Origin: Symsagittifera roscoffensis | Lineage: Eukaryota > Xenacoelomorpha > Acoela > Convolutidae | DNA: 64,000 bases | Assembly (NCBI RefSeq): GCF_963678635.1 | Contig: NC_087067.1 | Span: 37,208,686-37,272,685 of the forward strand | Direction of reading: 5' to 3' | Shown: one piece after another, positions 10,501 through 20,739 of the stretch | Layout of the letters: each line of letters starts with the position of its first letter | How positions within the stretch are numbered: position 1 is the first letter of the stretch | The notes under the pieces: generated by a model | The model's database searches: none | Told to the model about the DNA's origin: nothing | Seen by the model: the letters and a program-made list of their open reading frames with translations, nothing else | Position numbers and translations under genes: made by a program

Positions 10501-11429
10501 TGTAACATTCGTCTACTGCAGTCACACATGAGGCTTAAGAAAAATAGGCCCTATAACCACTGGCTCAAGGGTCAGGGACACTATCTCTTGTGTTTTCCCA
10601 CCTCAAGAACGGTCGGAGCCAGTTCGGTTCGCTTGTGACATAAGACTACGACCCGTTACAGCTTAAAGGCTACTACTAAAATATCCCCCCACTCTAGAAT
10701 TAAGAACGTCCCCATACTTAGGTCTCTAGATACCCAAAATACATGAACGCCGTTAAAAACCGGGTTGGAACAATCCGTTAGGTTACTTTTTATTAGACAG
10801 TGTGACTTTGATCCATTTCAGATGGATCAACCTAAAACTCGCCTTACCTCAACATAACAATCACAAAACACACTCTAGAAATTTAAATTTGTACTCACAT
10901 AGCAGCACGCTCAAGAATTGGGAAATGATCCAGTTGGTAACTAACTCAAGAAATAAATAACTAAAAGAAGTTTAATGTTTTATAGTTTGTACGACAAGGA
11001 TAAGTCTATGCTCTAGAATTTGAGTTCTCATGGACCGCTGGGACACTCTAGTTGTCCGCCTTTCCGCTGAAGGTTCACTCTGGTCCAGCTTTAGAATAGA
11101 ACTCCAGACACGACTATCCAACTCGTGGGAATACGCTTGTTTCTGTTTCGAATAGGACAGCTCTACTCTTGTTCACTATGATGGAAATTGCGAATAGCAA
11201 TTTCCCACTCGTTTTTATCTGACTACTTTCCCGCAATTGTTCTAAAATTGTTCTCTTTCCCGCAATTGTTCTAAAATTGTTCTGATTTCTTTTTCTGATT
11301 TTCAGTTATCGCGAGAAAATCGTGCATGACATGTTCCATTCGAAATTTTGAAAAATTAAATTTCACTTCAAAATCAAGTATTTTCTGCTCTTCTCAAGGT
11401 CAAACTTCCAAATATGACCGACTGGCACA
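10501..11429 (-). repeat. 3' LTR of the giant element
   Basis: Starts TGTAACATTCG and ends GACTGGCACA on the plus strand. It is 929 bp, the same length as the partner at 32605-33533. Three differences were seen: in GGCTCAAGGGTC, GACATAAGAC and TCCCACTCG. It contains a 9-bp-stem hairpin (GGAAATTGC/GCAATTTCC, 11183-11205), a 29-bp direct duplication near 11223-11281, and the poly(A) hairpin listed separately. Confidence 0.95.
10789..10830 (-). promoter_or_regulatory. LTR hairpin followed by AATAAA poly(A) signal
   Basis: On the minus strand, TTGATCCAT and ATGGATCAA form a perfect 9-bp stem with a 5-nt loop (10808-10830). AATAAA follows 13 bases downstream (10794-10789). The same hairpin and signal occur in the partner LTR (hairpin 32912-32934) and in the diverged LTR of the second element (53292-53333). 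Conservation in a diverged copy supports a role in 3' end formation or in the repeated R region. Confidence 0.6.
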
Positions 11430-11439
11430 TACTCCCCGG
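11430..11439 (-). other. Probable polypurine tract
   Basis: The minus strand reads CCGGGGAGTA directly before the 3' LTR. The diverged element has the identical string directly before its LTR (52717-52726). This is the position where plus-strand DNA synthesis is primed in LTR elements. Confidence 0.6.
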
Positions 11440-11859
11440 ACTCGAGATCGATGTCCTCATCGCGCGCTGTCTTCTGCCAGTGAGTCCCAGAAAAACCGAG
11501 TGTTGCTCAAGATACAGTGCCAGTGGTCATTTACAGAAGTTTGCAGCAGATTTAAGATTATCTACACCCCAAAATTCACGACCATTTAAAATTTTCACAC
11601 TATTGCTAAACAGCAATCAAAATCTGCATTTACCTGCACCTTTGAATTTTCGCTTTTCAAGCCAATCATTTAAAAATCTCTTTTGTCCTATTCAATCAGG
11701 AAATTGTCATGCAGCATTTTGATTTATATAATAGATATAGTATATTAGTAACAATATTTGCTTTGTTAAAATTTCTTTTTCGTGAATCCAAGTTTCACTC
11801 GGATTCACACTCAAGCCCCCTTTCCCTCTCAAGACTCAAGATCCATCCGATTTGCCCAT
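11440..11859 (-). other. 3' untranslated region of the giant element
   Basis: About 420 bp between the stop of the third frame and the purine tract. No frame is convincing. The second element has a recognisable counterpart at 52299-52716. Confidence 0.6.
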
Positions 11860-14800
11860 TCATCTCGTACTCTTCGCCTTGGAGGTACTGCATCCTGAAG
11901 TGCTAGATGCGGCAAACTGTCTCAACAGTTCCTCTTCATCATCGGAACTAATCACAATCTCCTCCCAAGCCTTCAGCTGTTCATAGGATCGCATCCATTC
12001 TCTCTGCTCCTGCAATCTCTTTGCTTGGTTGGGTAGTGCCTTCACCCTAGCTTCTCGGTTCAAGCAAAAGGAGTTGTGCAGGCTCAAGCTCACGTTCTTC
12101 GCCAGGTCTTCCTCTAGTATCGACTCCCTCGCTTTGGTATTGTCTCTAGACATCTTACCCACTCTCTTCCATCCCGTCGTGATCGCATTACGATGGGTTA
12201 GCAGGGGTCTCTTGAAAGCTTCCGGCCCAATCTCGGCCTGGAACTGTCGATACTCCTTTTGATGTTTTCTCATGTGATCTTTCGTTGCCCTGTACAGCCA
12301 AGACGTCAGTGTCGCCCGAAACCATGGAAAGTACCTCAAACGACTCCATACGTGCCTGACCTCCGTCGGTATGGCGAATACTTTGCACGCAGTCTCAAAC
12401 AACTCAAGTCTCCTGCTGTAGTCTATCGCGTATATTGACTCAGCCGTTGGCGTCGTCGCCTCCCGATATTTCGTTATATTCTCTTCTATCCATCTCAGAG
12501 CTAACATCGTACTCACTACTAAGAGCGTCACCTTCTGCCGGTGATCCGGTAGTCCGATCGACCGAATCTCTTCCACATCCCACACCAGGCAAAGGTTCTT
12601 GTGATCTGGATACCACACCGTTTGTGCCAAACAGTGGCATGGGCATTCCCCATGAGAGATCTCAATGCTCCTGAGATTACGCTCCCCTGAGGCTTCCAAG
12701 AGAGGCTCAAGCTCCATCATTTTCTCGTGCATCGTGTCGTTGTCTTCCAGGTTCGGAGTACTTCCCACAGGTTTCCCGATCACGTTTTGTCTCTCGTGAT
12801 CGCTTGTGTTTTCTCTTTCCAACTTCAGAAGATCTTCTCCCCAGATTTCGCTTAAGTCATCTCTCAATTCTTTTGGTACTGTCCCTTTGATTTTTCTCAA
12901 CAACTTGTGCGAGTGATGCGACATCCGAGCCAACCTCACGCACTTGGGCACTGAGAAGGCCTTGTCCACCAGTATTCTCTGGCTGGACACTTCCACCATC
13001 GCCATGTGTAGCGGGTAGTGACTTCCGCACAAGTTGGCCATCATTGACCCTATCAGTGATTTCGCGTTCAATGGCAAGCCATAAGCTTCGCTCAGGGGAA
13101 ATCCCATTTCCGCCTCAAGACCAACTTTCCAGCTCCTGATGTGTTTTTGAGTCACCTGCAACACCCCGGGCCATGATTCTACGCTCAACGCCGTCACTAA
13201 ATGATGCTCAGACTCCAGTCTCTCCAGTGCCTGCAGACCACACATTCTCGAGAAGAATCCGAGAGCTGTCGCTATATTCACCGTGGTTCTCGCGTAACAT
13301 TCCGCTATTATTTGCACTTCACTTTTCTCCCTTTCTGTGATGTCTTCGAACCAAGTGACCAGGTCTTCTTTTTGAAACGACAGTATCCTGACGCATGACC
13401 GTCCATCGCAGATGTGCTCTCCGTTCCCACACGTCGAATCCAGACAGCTACCCGGCTCCAATTTCTTTGCTGACCCGGGGTCGCTCGTCCTTTCGCTTGG
13501 CTCTTGCATCTGGGGTGTGATTAGCTTATGTAGCACACTCAACTTCGCCAGATCTTCATCTTCCGTTGGGGCTAACCTCACTCGCTCGGTGGTTTCCTCG
13601 ATTAGACTCGCATGGGGATGTGGACACCAGGAGGGTCTTAGTAGCTTCCATATCACTCCCAAGTTCGTGGTTAACAAGCCATTTCCACCGCCCATGTTCA
13701 CTTCAACTCTCTTGTTTGAGCGCGGTATGCTTATCACCTCTGGTGTTTTCTCAAGAATCAGGCCCAGGCTCGGCCCCTCTTTCTCCACTGCGTCTATCTC
13801 CATTATCCTTTCTGTCCAAAAATTCAGTAGCTCCGCTACCTCATGGTTTCTGTGGGCTCCTCCAGCTTCCGAGTCTAAGAAGGGATTGTAGGCTACTCCC
13901 ATCACTCCAGACACATATTGGTATTCCCCCTTCTCACTGAGTCTCGAGTACTGTTCTGACGAGGCCAGGTTACGGTGAACATCATGTTCTTCCTCGAACT
14001 TCTTATTAGAGAACCTCCGTACCTCGTCCAGCTTTCGATGGTTCTCTAAGGATAGTCTGGAACCATCTTCTTTCTCTATTCCTGTACTCTGATATACGTT
14101 CAAGATGATCGTTGAGACTCTTCTCTCCATGGTTCTACTTCCACTTGCTCTCTGGTGGCATGCCAGGATGGTGCTATCAGACATCATTGACATTGTCCAT
14201 CTCAAGAAACATGTGGCATCTTTTCTCCTAGCCAGGCTCAAGCCTGAATTGTCCCTGGCCACGTGTTGCATCAGTGCCTGATACACCTCCATCTTCTTGC
14301 TTCCCAACTTCAGCCTGTCATACGAGGTCAATGTCTCCAACTCTATTCCCACCAGACTCCAGGTGAACATTAATTGTCCCGCAGTTCTAACGAAGGGATT
14401 CGCCATTAGTGGCGGTGCTGATGAGGATGTTCTCATCGCCTCTTCAAAATGATCCTTCAACAAACTCTGCCAGGACCTCTTCAGATGACTTGCCATCTCT
14501 ATCCTATTAACCTCGGCTTTTTGCTGGGTGGCCCAATTGCGTCGCCTGCGAGCTATTCCACTGTCCAACTTCTTCAAGCAGTCCTCCATTTCCTTCAATG
14601 TTTCGAGGGCCACCCACCACGTCCGGGAAGTGTTCTTCGTCTTGTTTCTCTCCAATGGATCACTCGTCACTTGTTTGCCCATGTCCTGATGTGCCTTCGA
14701 GATCCATTCTTTGCCGATCTCCACTTCCCCTACCTGTCCGTTCGTTGAACCTCTCTTCACGTTCACCTTCTGAGGCTTGAAGTCTTCTTCTGACGTCGAA

Positions 14801-17800
14801 CTGGTGGGAACCTCTATTTCCTTTTCTACTTCAAGTGGTTTCCTGAGCTCCGAGCTGTTCTTGTATGCCGCCGTCTTGCATCGGGCCAAAACGATGGGCG
14901 CCGTCTCTCTCAAGTTTCCTTCCGAAACAGCATCCACTGAAGGACTACCCCATCCTTCCACTTCTCTCTTCCTCTTGCGAGTCTTCACCTCTCTGCTCGA
15001 GGGTGTTGTGGCTATCATCATTGATTCGACCTCTCCATCCACTCCTTCCAACTCTTGCCTCCCCCCTGCTCGAGCCTTAAGGATATTAGTACTTTTAATC
15101 ATATTACTAGTCCCAATCTTATCCCTTTTTATATCATCAACCATTTTATCCACAGTTTTTTGTTTCAGAGTAGAGCTGTCCTCACATTTCTCTTTTCTAG
15201 TCTTCGATCGTGCGTTCCTCAGCTCCACTAGCTTGTTCAGCAGCTCTTTTCTTGCTTTCTCATCCAGGCCCGTTCCTATCAGGAGCGGTTCCCCGAATCT
15301 CACTACTGCGTCCCACAGTTCCTTCTTGAACTTGTCCAGCGTCGTCTCGCTGCCCACTTCTCGATTGAATTCCTCCAGGAACTCCTGCCAAGCGTCATCC
15401 TCGAGAGATCCCAAGAATATGTCCCTATTCCCTTCGAACGTGTTCTTCTCCCTTTCCTCCGAGCTCAAGAGTAACATCCCCATATTGAAGGTCTCACCTG
15501 CCAATGGCAACTCTAGGTTCTTCCGTGGAGACGGAATCAGGGGTGGTGTGGCAGTATCTGCCCAATTCTCCTCGCTCAAATCTTTCAACAGCTCTTGAGT
15601 GGTGAGCTCCTCCCCTGATGGCCCTGGTTCAGGCGTATTCCCCACTTCCATGTCTTCACCAGCTTCACTGAGAGTTTCATCCATACTCTCTTCTTCTGAC
15701 TCATGTCTCCTTCTCTCGAGAATTTTCTTAAATCGGTCCTCGACGGGTCCGCTCCTCTTGTCTCCAGGTGTGTCCACGGACAGTGGTGATGGTGTCGCGG
15801 GATCCAGCTTTTTGTATTCCGTCAGTGCTACGTGCAGTTGACCTGCTGCATCTAGTTCTGTTCCTTCCTGTCTTATTTCCACCTGTTCCAAGCCATAGGG
15901 CGCCTTATATTTTCTCGTTGCAAATTTCATGTCGTCCACCAGTGCGACGTGTCCCTCCATCACGATCATCCTGCCATCATCCCATATGGGTAGCATATTC
16001 TCAAGTCCTTCCTTCTCAAGAGTCCTCAAGACTTTCCACACCTCATATCCAGGGGGCTGCGAACCTCTACTCTTTTTCGCTTGCGTCGTCCACGAATTTA
16101 CCTTCATCTCGCTGGTATGGAAGTAGACCGCCGCCGTGTAGCCAATGAACAGGGGGTCCCAGCCATCAGTGAAATCCTTCTGCATTTCCTCCGCCCTCAT
16201 CCTCGCCATTATGGAGGGAACTACCAAGGGACTATTCATTCCTAAGGTCATCCTCCTGACTATTGGGAACTCAGGCATGGTTGCCGGGAGGATTTCTTTC
16301 TCCATTATGGTCTCTAGCTCCCTCTTCACCAGTGCGAAGCACTCCTTCCAGGCAGGAATTCTCAAGATTTCTCGTCCGTCCGCCGTCAATGGGTTCAAGT
16401 TCCAGAATTTGGGATACATTTCAATAGGGCCCTCTCGCTTGCCTCCCATTCTGCATTGCATTTGTCCCCTGAAATTGCACACCATCATCTCAGCATCTTT
16501 CACTTTTCCGAAGAGTACCGTGTTGCTCATACGCGCCCTGAGCACTTCCTGCTGACACCAATTCAGCGCTGCACCATCCAGTACGCTGATGAGACTCAAG
16601 TGCGTCACCGAGTGACGATACGTTATCACCAGGGGATCTGGAAACGCGTACGTCACTGCTGGACCATAGATGCAGGTCACCACCTCCTCCAGACCTCGGA
16701 TTATCCCCATTGGGTCCGACCTCATTGCCAGACACAGGTCCGTCAACAGAGGCATCCCTCTGTTCGCCTTCTCCCATTCTTCTCTCGAGGTTGGGTTCTC
16801 ATCTTCACCCGTCATGTATCGATTCTGCATCATGAGGTATTGCACCAGTAGTGTCTTCAACCCTGCGGCGCACTTGTAGGAGCTGGTTTCAATGCTCGTG
16901 TGGACTCTCCCCATAGACAGAGGTTCTCCATATTCCATTAACCGATGAAACGACACCAATTCCCCATGGGTCAAGAGCACTAGTGCCAGGTACCCATCAA
17001 CTCGAAGTGTCTCCACTCCCCGACTAAACATATATGCTGGACCCATATTGAACAAGTATCTGGGGTAGACCAAATACAGGGCCAAGAGCAGGCTGATGGG
17101 CATGCCCAGTATCTCCTGCACGAAGGCTCCGAAGATAGTCGCCGTGGTGCCGAACACTCCTGCCAAGAATTCTCTCTCCCAGCAAGGACTCAAGAACTTG
17201 AGAATCTCGTAATCTCTCCTAGTCTTCAATTCGCCGTTGGCGTGCTCTCTCCAAAATCCTCCAATCGTCACTTCATTGGCGGCCGAGACAAATCTAACCA
17301 CCGTCATGTCTCTCCTTTCAGCTAGCTCCAGTTGCTTCTCTAGAAAACTCCAGATTTGTTTCACGAGGAGTGGTGCTTCCTCCCTCGTTTTATTCGTGGC
17401 GTTCTCCAGCCTTGGTGTCAGGAATGGCCACCAGCCATTCTCTTGGGTCAAGCGATATTTCATCGATTCTAACTGTTTCTCCGTCTCGACCACATTTCTT
17501 CTCTCGTTGCTGGGACCTCTAGTCCTGCTGGTGGAATTTGCGACTTTCACATCCATACTCCGGAACCACAGGCTGGCCGTCAACTGGTTTATCGCCGGGT
17601 GGTCGTCCCCGATGACTGGGCTGAACTTGAGTTGTCTAGCAAAGTTCGATATCTCTAGCAAGAGTACCTCATCCAATACAATCAAGACATCGGCTAGTCC
17701 GTAAAAGCCCCTCAGCGCATGAGATATGTCAGCCCATGCCGCTGGTAATTCTGATCTGTAAAGTCTCAAGTTTACTGGCTCCAGCTCTCGATTGGGGGCT

Positions 17801-20739
17801 GCCATCAGAATCCGCCATTCACTCCCTTCCGCTATCAAGATTAAGACCGCATACACGAATTGTAGGGCGGGTGGCATGCTGGCGTATCCTGGGGATGTGG
17901 TAAACACCACCTTTGTCTTGGACCCAAATCTCGAGGCTACGTTCTCTTGTACCTCATTCATCGCCGCAAATAACGCCTGAATAGCCTCCCATATCTTCTT
18001 TGATGTCGGAATCTCCTTGCCCTTCAGTTGCTCAAGAAGTCCCATCGCGTGCAGGTGGTCATTCATTCCTGCAAACAATAGCAGCTCAGGTTCACAGGGC
18101 ATCTCCGACTTTATTGCCACCACTAGGGTCAACATCTGGTTCAATTCGGCTCCTGGCAAAGAGTATACCAGAGTCTCCGGCCAGAACAACTTGGGAGACG
18201 TTCCTTCGAAGTCTGATCCCGCCACAATGATCACTCTTGCAGCAGCTGGATCTGCTCTATCATAAACTGCCAGAGTCTTGGCCAATTGGGTGCCGCCACA
18301 GGGCTTCCCGTACCTGGGATCCTCTGCCAACCTTGGACCTTCGTAAGCAGCGTCAGGCAACTCCATTCCCCCCGGGTTGAGTAGCTTGTCTACTACCTTT
18401 AATTGCGCCGGGGTTGCCAACCTGATCCTGGCGATGCCAGTTCGGTGCTTGGGAGGTTCTGCTATAAGTCCAGGACTCCCTAGCTGCTTAAGAGGCCTGT
18501 AGTTAATTGGTCCCATGATCGTTTTTGTGGGAATTCCAGTCAGGTCTGTAGTCTCCATTAACTTCGTTCTCGAGAAATGCGCCTCGTGTGCTTTCAACCA
18601 GTCTACGCAATGATGTCTATTCAAGTCCTCATGCGACACTCGTTCGATCCCCAGGGTTTCCGCCAACTCTCGTCTGCATTCCAAAGTCTCTAGATCCAGT
18701 TCCTTCACCTTCTCAGGATATCTCAAGCGGGTAGTCTCCCTAGACTTCTTTTCTCTCCTGCCATCTGCCACCACCACGGAGGACATCGCCGAGGTCGGAG
18801 GTGTTGATGACTCTACCTCCTCTGACTCCATTGGTGTGGCACTCTGCAATCGGGTCTGATTGCTCCTCGAGCTATCTCTAGTGTCAACTCTCGCTCCCAA
18901 TCGACCAGCCAAGGCCCTCGAGGCAAGGAATGGTGGGTTGGGAGGTGGCCCTAAAGTGAATTGGGCTGTCTCCAGCAGGTCCGCTTCTAGCGTGTTTATG
19001 TGTTCCTGGAAGACGTCGTTCAGCCACTCAGCTCCCTTTGGCCTATCGAAATGGATTCCATCTTTCGAGGTGTCTTCAGGGAATCCCTTGTTCTCCATGC
19101 GTTCTGCAACGTCTAACAGCCTGAGAGGAAGCACACTGTTTCGGTGTATTTCTCGGATCGCCTTGTTCAGGCTCCGCACCCTCTGGTTCATCTCTAGGGA
19201 GTGTTGATCAAACATCATGTTATAGGGGACCGTGCATATCGTCAGCAGGATGGGATCCATTTGGATCCTCAGCTCCTCAAGAAGGCAACTCATCTTGTCG
19301 CATAGCCTCGTCACTTTCCTTGCTTCTCCTCTCGACACGTCGTTGGTCCCAACCATCAAGGTGACTGTGTAAACTTTGGTCATTCCTAGCATGTCCAGAG
19401 TTGCCAACATCTGTGGCGTAGCAGCTCCAGCGAAACTCAAGACTCCCGTCTGCCAATGTGACCGGATCTGGGTCAACACCCGCACCAGGCTGTCCCCTAT
19501 AATCAGGTGAACCGCACCCTCTGGCACACGAGGTGGCGCTAGATACTGCACCCAGGCTGCGTCGTGGAAGCAGTCCCTCCTGGCTTGCTGTTCCGCATTC
19601 CAGTCCAGCCGACTATGCTTGTGGTAGTTCCCCTCTGTGTTCTTCTTGTAGCTCGCGATCACGACGTTTCTGACCGGCTGTTCCCTCCAAGTTGGGGGAA
19701 GCTCTGGCCTTGTCGCTCTTTCACGACTCTGCTGCTGCAATTTCTCGCCCAGCTCCTTCAGGCGCGATGAGGCGCCACTCACCTGACTACCGCTCGAGGT
19801 CGAGGTTGGTGTATATCCTGGTAACACCACATCCATCAGAGGACGTACAGGTTGGGTCTCTAGATTGCGCAAGGAGGGCGTCGCGTCATTCGGTATCCAG
19901 ACCTCCAACCCTTCACTCATGTGTTCCCTGGCCTCGCGGTCAAGGTTGAACCGTCCTCTAGCCCTGGGAGCTTCATCCACCTCCATGCGCGACTCTGGCC
20001 TTGAGCTTGTCACCACTCGTTCGTTTGACCTGGCTCCCTTTTGTGCGTCCAGCTCGCGTTGTCGTTGTTCTATCCTTTCCAACTCCGACTTTAGTTGATC
20101 GCGATTCGCGGCGTTCTCCCGCACCTTTAGCTCCTGCTGATGTTCCGCCCTTAGCATCTCAAGTAATTTCAACGTCTGATCCCGCTCGTCGACTGCCTGG
20201 TCTCTCTCCAGCTGAAGCCTCTCCCTATCCAACTTCGCCTGATCCCGATCGAGGTTCGCTTTATTCCTTTCCTTCAGCGCCTTCTCAAGCTCTTTCCTTA
20301 GGACTCCCAGCTCCGGATATGCCTCGGTCGTCTGTTGCGCCCGCGACATCGACGGCACCTTACTCGAGCTCTGGCCCGTGGATCTCGCTGTTGGCCTCGT
20401 CGGTAGCGGGAACTCTCCTGCGCCGTGTTCGGTGTTGTTACTCAGGCCAGGATTTCTTGCCAAGTCAAAGCCCCTTACTCCTCCATCCGCATTCCAAGAC
20501 AACCATCTGGTCTGTGCTCGATTTGATATGCCCTCAGTGGTGTAGCCGACTATCAAGACAGCCTCCGTCGCAGACTCCCTGCACTCGCCCTGGTCCTCCA
20601 ACTGGAGGATCGCATTCAGCATCACCGCCATTCTCTCGTCGATCTGGGTGTGGTCCAGGTCCCTCAAGCGTCTGTACAGCTCGTCAAGAGTGGGCCTCTG
20701 CAGAGCCGTGGGCATAGAGTTCCAGAATCGGTCTGCCAT
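11860..20739 (-). CDS. Giant third ORF of the retrotransposon (2959 aa) with SGNH/GDSL hydrolase domain
   Basis: A single uninterrupted frame starting ATGGCGGATCG-like at 20739; the second element has the same start at 50144. Residues about 145-240 form a charged coiled coil. Residues about 410-580 match an SGNH hydrolase: IIGDSL (near 416, nucleophile Ser), VGTND (near 464) and DGIHFD (near 561, Asp/His), so the catalytic set looks complete. Residues about 830-1050 look like a second, degenerate copy (VAGSDFEG, FAGMNDH, GDDHP). A hydrophobic stretch lies at about 1192-1233, an acidic low-complexity part at 1670-1730 and a basic RKRKRE near 1925. The remaining 1000 residues are unrecognised. 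The frame has no resemblance I can see to a standard envelope protein. It is separated from pol by 522 bp, so it is probably made from a spliced or subgenomic RNA. Confidence 0.88.
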   Translation of the reverse strand: MADRFWNSMPTALQRPTLDELYRRLRDLDHTQIDERMAVMLNAILQLEDQGECRESATEAVLIVGYTTEGISNRAQTRWLSWNADGGVRGFDLARNPGLSNNTEHGAGEFPLPTRPTARSTGQSSSKVPSMSRAQQTTEAYPELGVLRKELEKALKERNKANLDRDQAKLDRERLQLERDQAVDERDQTLKLLEMLRAEHQQELKVRENAANRDQLKSELERIEQRQRELDAQKGARSNERVVTSSRPESRMEVDEAPRARGRFNLDREAREHMSEGLEVWIPNDATPSLRNLETQPVRPLMDVVLPGYTPTSTSSGSQVSGASSRLKELGEKLQQQSRERATRPELPPTWREQPVRNVVIASYKKNTEGNYHKHSRLDWNAEQQARRDCFHDAAWVQYLAPPRVPEGAVHLIIGDSLVRVLTQIRSHWQTGVLSFAGAATPQMLATLDMLGMTKVYTVTLMVGTNDVSRGEARKVTRLCDKMSCLLEELRIQMDPILLTICTVPYNMMFDQHSLEMNQRVRSLNKAIREIHRNSVLPLRLLDVAERMENKGFPEDTSKDGIHFDRPKGAEWLNDVFQEHINTLEADLLETAQFTLGPPPNPPFLASRALAGRLGARVDTRDSSRSNQTRLQSATPMESEEVESSTPPTSAMSSVVVADGRREKKSRETTRLRYPEKVKELDLETLECRRELAETLGIERVSHEDLNRHHCVDWLKAHEAHFSRTKLMETTDLTGIPTKTIMGPINYRPLKQLGSPGLIAEPPKHRTGIARIRLATPAQLKVVDKLLNPGGMELPDAAYEGPRLAEDPRYGKPCGGTQLAKTLAVYDRADPAAARVIIVAGSDFEGTSPKLFWPETLVYSLPGAELNQMLTLVVAIKSEMPCEPELLLFAGMNDHLHAMGLLEQLKGKEIPTSKKIWEAIQALFAAMNEVQENVASRFGSKTKVVFTTSPGYASMPPALQFVYAVLILIAEGSEWRILMAAPNRELEPVNLRLYRSELPAAWADISHALRGFYGLADVLIVLDEVLLLEISNFARQLKFSPVIGDDHPAINQLTASLWFRSMDVKVANSTSRTRGPSNERRNVVETEKQLESMKYRLTQENGWWPFLTPRLENATNKTREEAPLLVKQIWSFLEKQLELAERRDMTVVRFVSAANEVTIGGFWREHANGELKTRRDYEILKFLSPCWEREFLAGVFGTTATIFGAFVQEILGMPISLLLALYLVYPRYLFNMGPAYMFSRGVETLRVDGYLALVLLTHGELVSFHRLMEYGEPLSMGRVHTSIETSSYKCAAGLKTLLVQYLMMQNRYMTGEDENPTSREEWEKANRGMPLLTDLCLAMRSDPMGIIRGLEEVVTCIYGPAVTYAFPDPLVITYRHSVTHLSLISVLDGAALNWCQQEVLRARMSNTVLFGKVKDAEMMVCNFRGQMQCRMGGKREGPIEMYPKFWNLNPLTADGREILRIPAWKECFALVKRELETIMEKEILPATMPEFPIVRRMTLGMNSPLVVPSIMARMRAEEMQKDFTDGWDPLFIGYTAAVYFHTSEMKVNSWTTQAKKSRGSQPPGYEVWKVLRTLEKEGLENMLPIWDDGRMIVMEGHVALVDDMKFATRKYKAPYGLEQVEIRQEGTELDAAGQLHVALTEYKKLDPATPSPLSVDTPGDKRSGPVEDRFKKILERRRHESEEESMDETLSEAGEDMEVGNTPEPGPSGEELTTQELLKDLSEENWADTATPPLIPSPRKNLELPLAGETFNMGMLLLSSEEREKNTFEGNRDIFLGSLEDDAWQEFLEEFNREVGSETTLDKFKKELWDAVVRFGEPLLIGTGLDEKARKELLNKLVELRNARSKTRKEKCEDSSTLKQKTVDKMVDDIKRDKIGTSNMIKSTNILKARAGGRQELEGVDGEVESMMIATTPSSREVKTRKRKREVEGWGSPSVDAVSEGNLRETAPIVLARCKTAAYKNSSELRKPLEVEKEIEVPTSSTSEEDFKPQKVNVKRGSTNGQVGEVEIGKEWISKAHQDMGKQVTSDPLERNKTKNTSRTWWVALETLKEMEDCLKKLDSGIARRRRNWATQQKAEVNRIEMASHLKRSWQSLLKDHFEEAMRTSSSAPPLMANPFVRTAGQLMFTWSLVGIELETLTSYDRLKLGSKKMEVYQALMQHVARDNSGLSLARRKDATCFLRWTMSMMSDSTILACHQRASGSRTMERRVSTIILNVYQSTGIEKEDGSRLSLENHRKLDEVRRFSNKKFEEEHDVHRNLASSEQYSRLSEKGEYQYVSGVMGVAYNPFLDSEAGGAHRNHEVAELLNFWTERIMEIDAVEKEGPSLGLILEKTPEVISIPRSNKRVEVNMGGGNGLLTTNLGVIWKLLRPSWCPHPHASLIEETTERVRLAPTEDEDLAKLSVLHKLITPQMQEPSERTSDPGSAKKLEPGSCLDSTCGNGEHICDGRSCVRILSFQKEDLVTWFEDITEREKSEVQIIAECYARTTVNIATALGFFSRMCGLQALERLESEHHLVTALSVESWPGVLQVTQKHIRSWKVGLEAEMGFPLSEAYGLPLNAKSLIGSMMANLCGSHYPLHMAMVEVSSQRILVDKAFSVPKCVRLARMSHHSHKLLRKIKGTVPKELRDDLSEIWGEDLLKLERENTSDHERQNVIGKPVGSTPNLEDNDTMHEKMMELEPLLEASGERNLRSIEISHGECPCHCLAQTVWYPDHKNLCLVWDVEEIRSIGLPDHRQKVTLLVVSTMLALRWIEENITKYREATTPTAESIYAIDYSRRLELFETACKVFAIPTEVRHVWSRLRYFPWFRATLTSWLYRATKDHMRKHQKEYRQFQAEIGPEAFKRPLLTHRNAITTGWKRVGKMSRDNTKARESILEEDLAKNVSLSLHNSFCLNREARVKALPNQAKRLQEQREWMRSYEQLKAWEEIVISSDDEEELLRQFAASSTSGCSTSKAKSTR

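Noticed and set aside
14777-15598. 273-aa open frame on the plus strand
   Set aside because: It lies entirely antisense to the third ORF, is Ser/Leu-rich from the codon pattern of the true strand, and has no recognisable motif. The same applies to 20001-20717, 21362-21991, 25918-26622 and 28405-29178.
11860-20739. Third ORF as a retroviral envelope gene
   Set aside because: I see no signal peptide, fusion-peptide pattern, Cys-rich ectodomain or single C-terminal membrane anchor. One hydrophobic stretch near residue 1200 is not enough.
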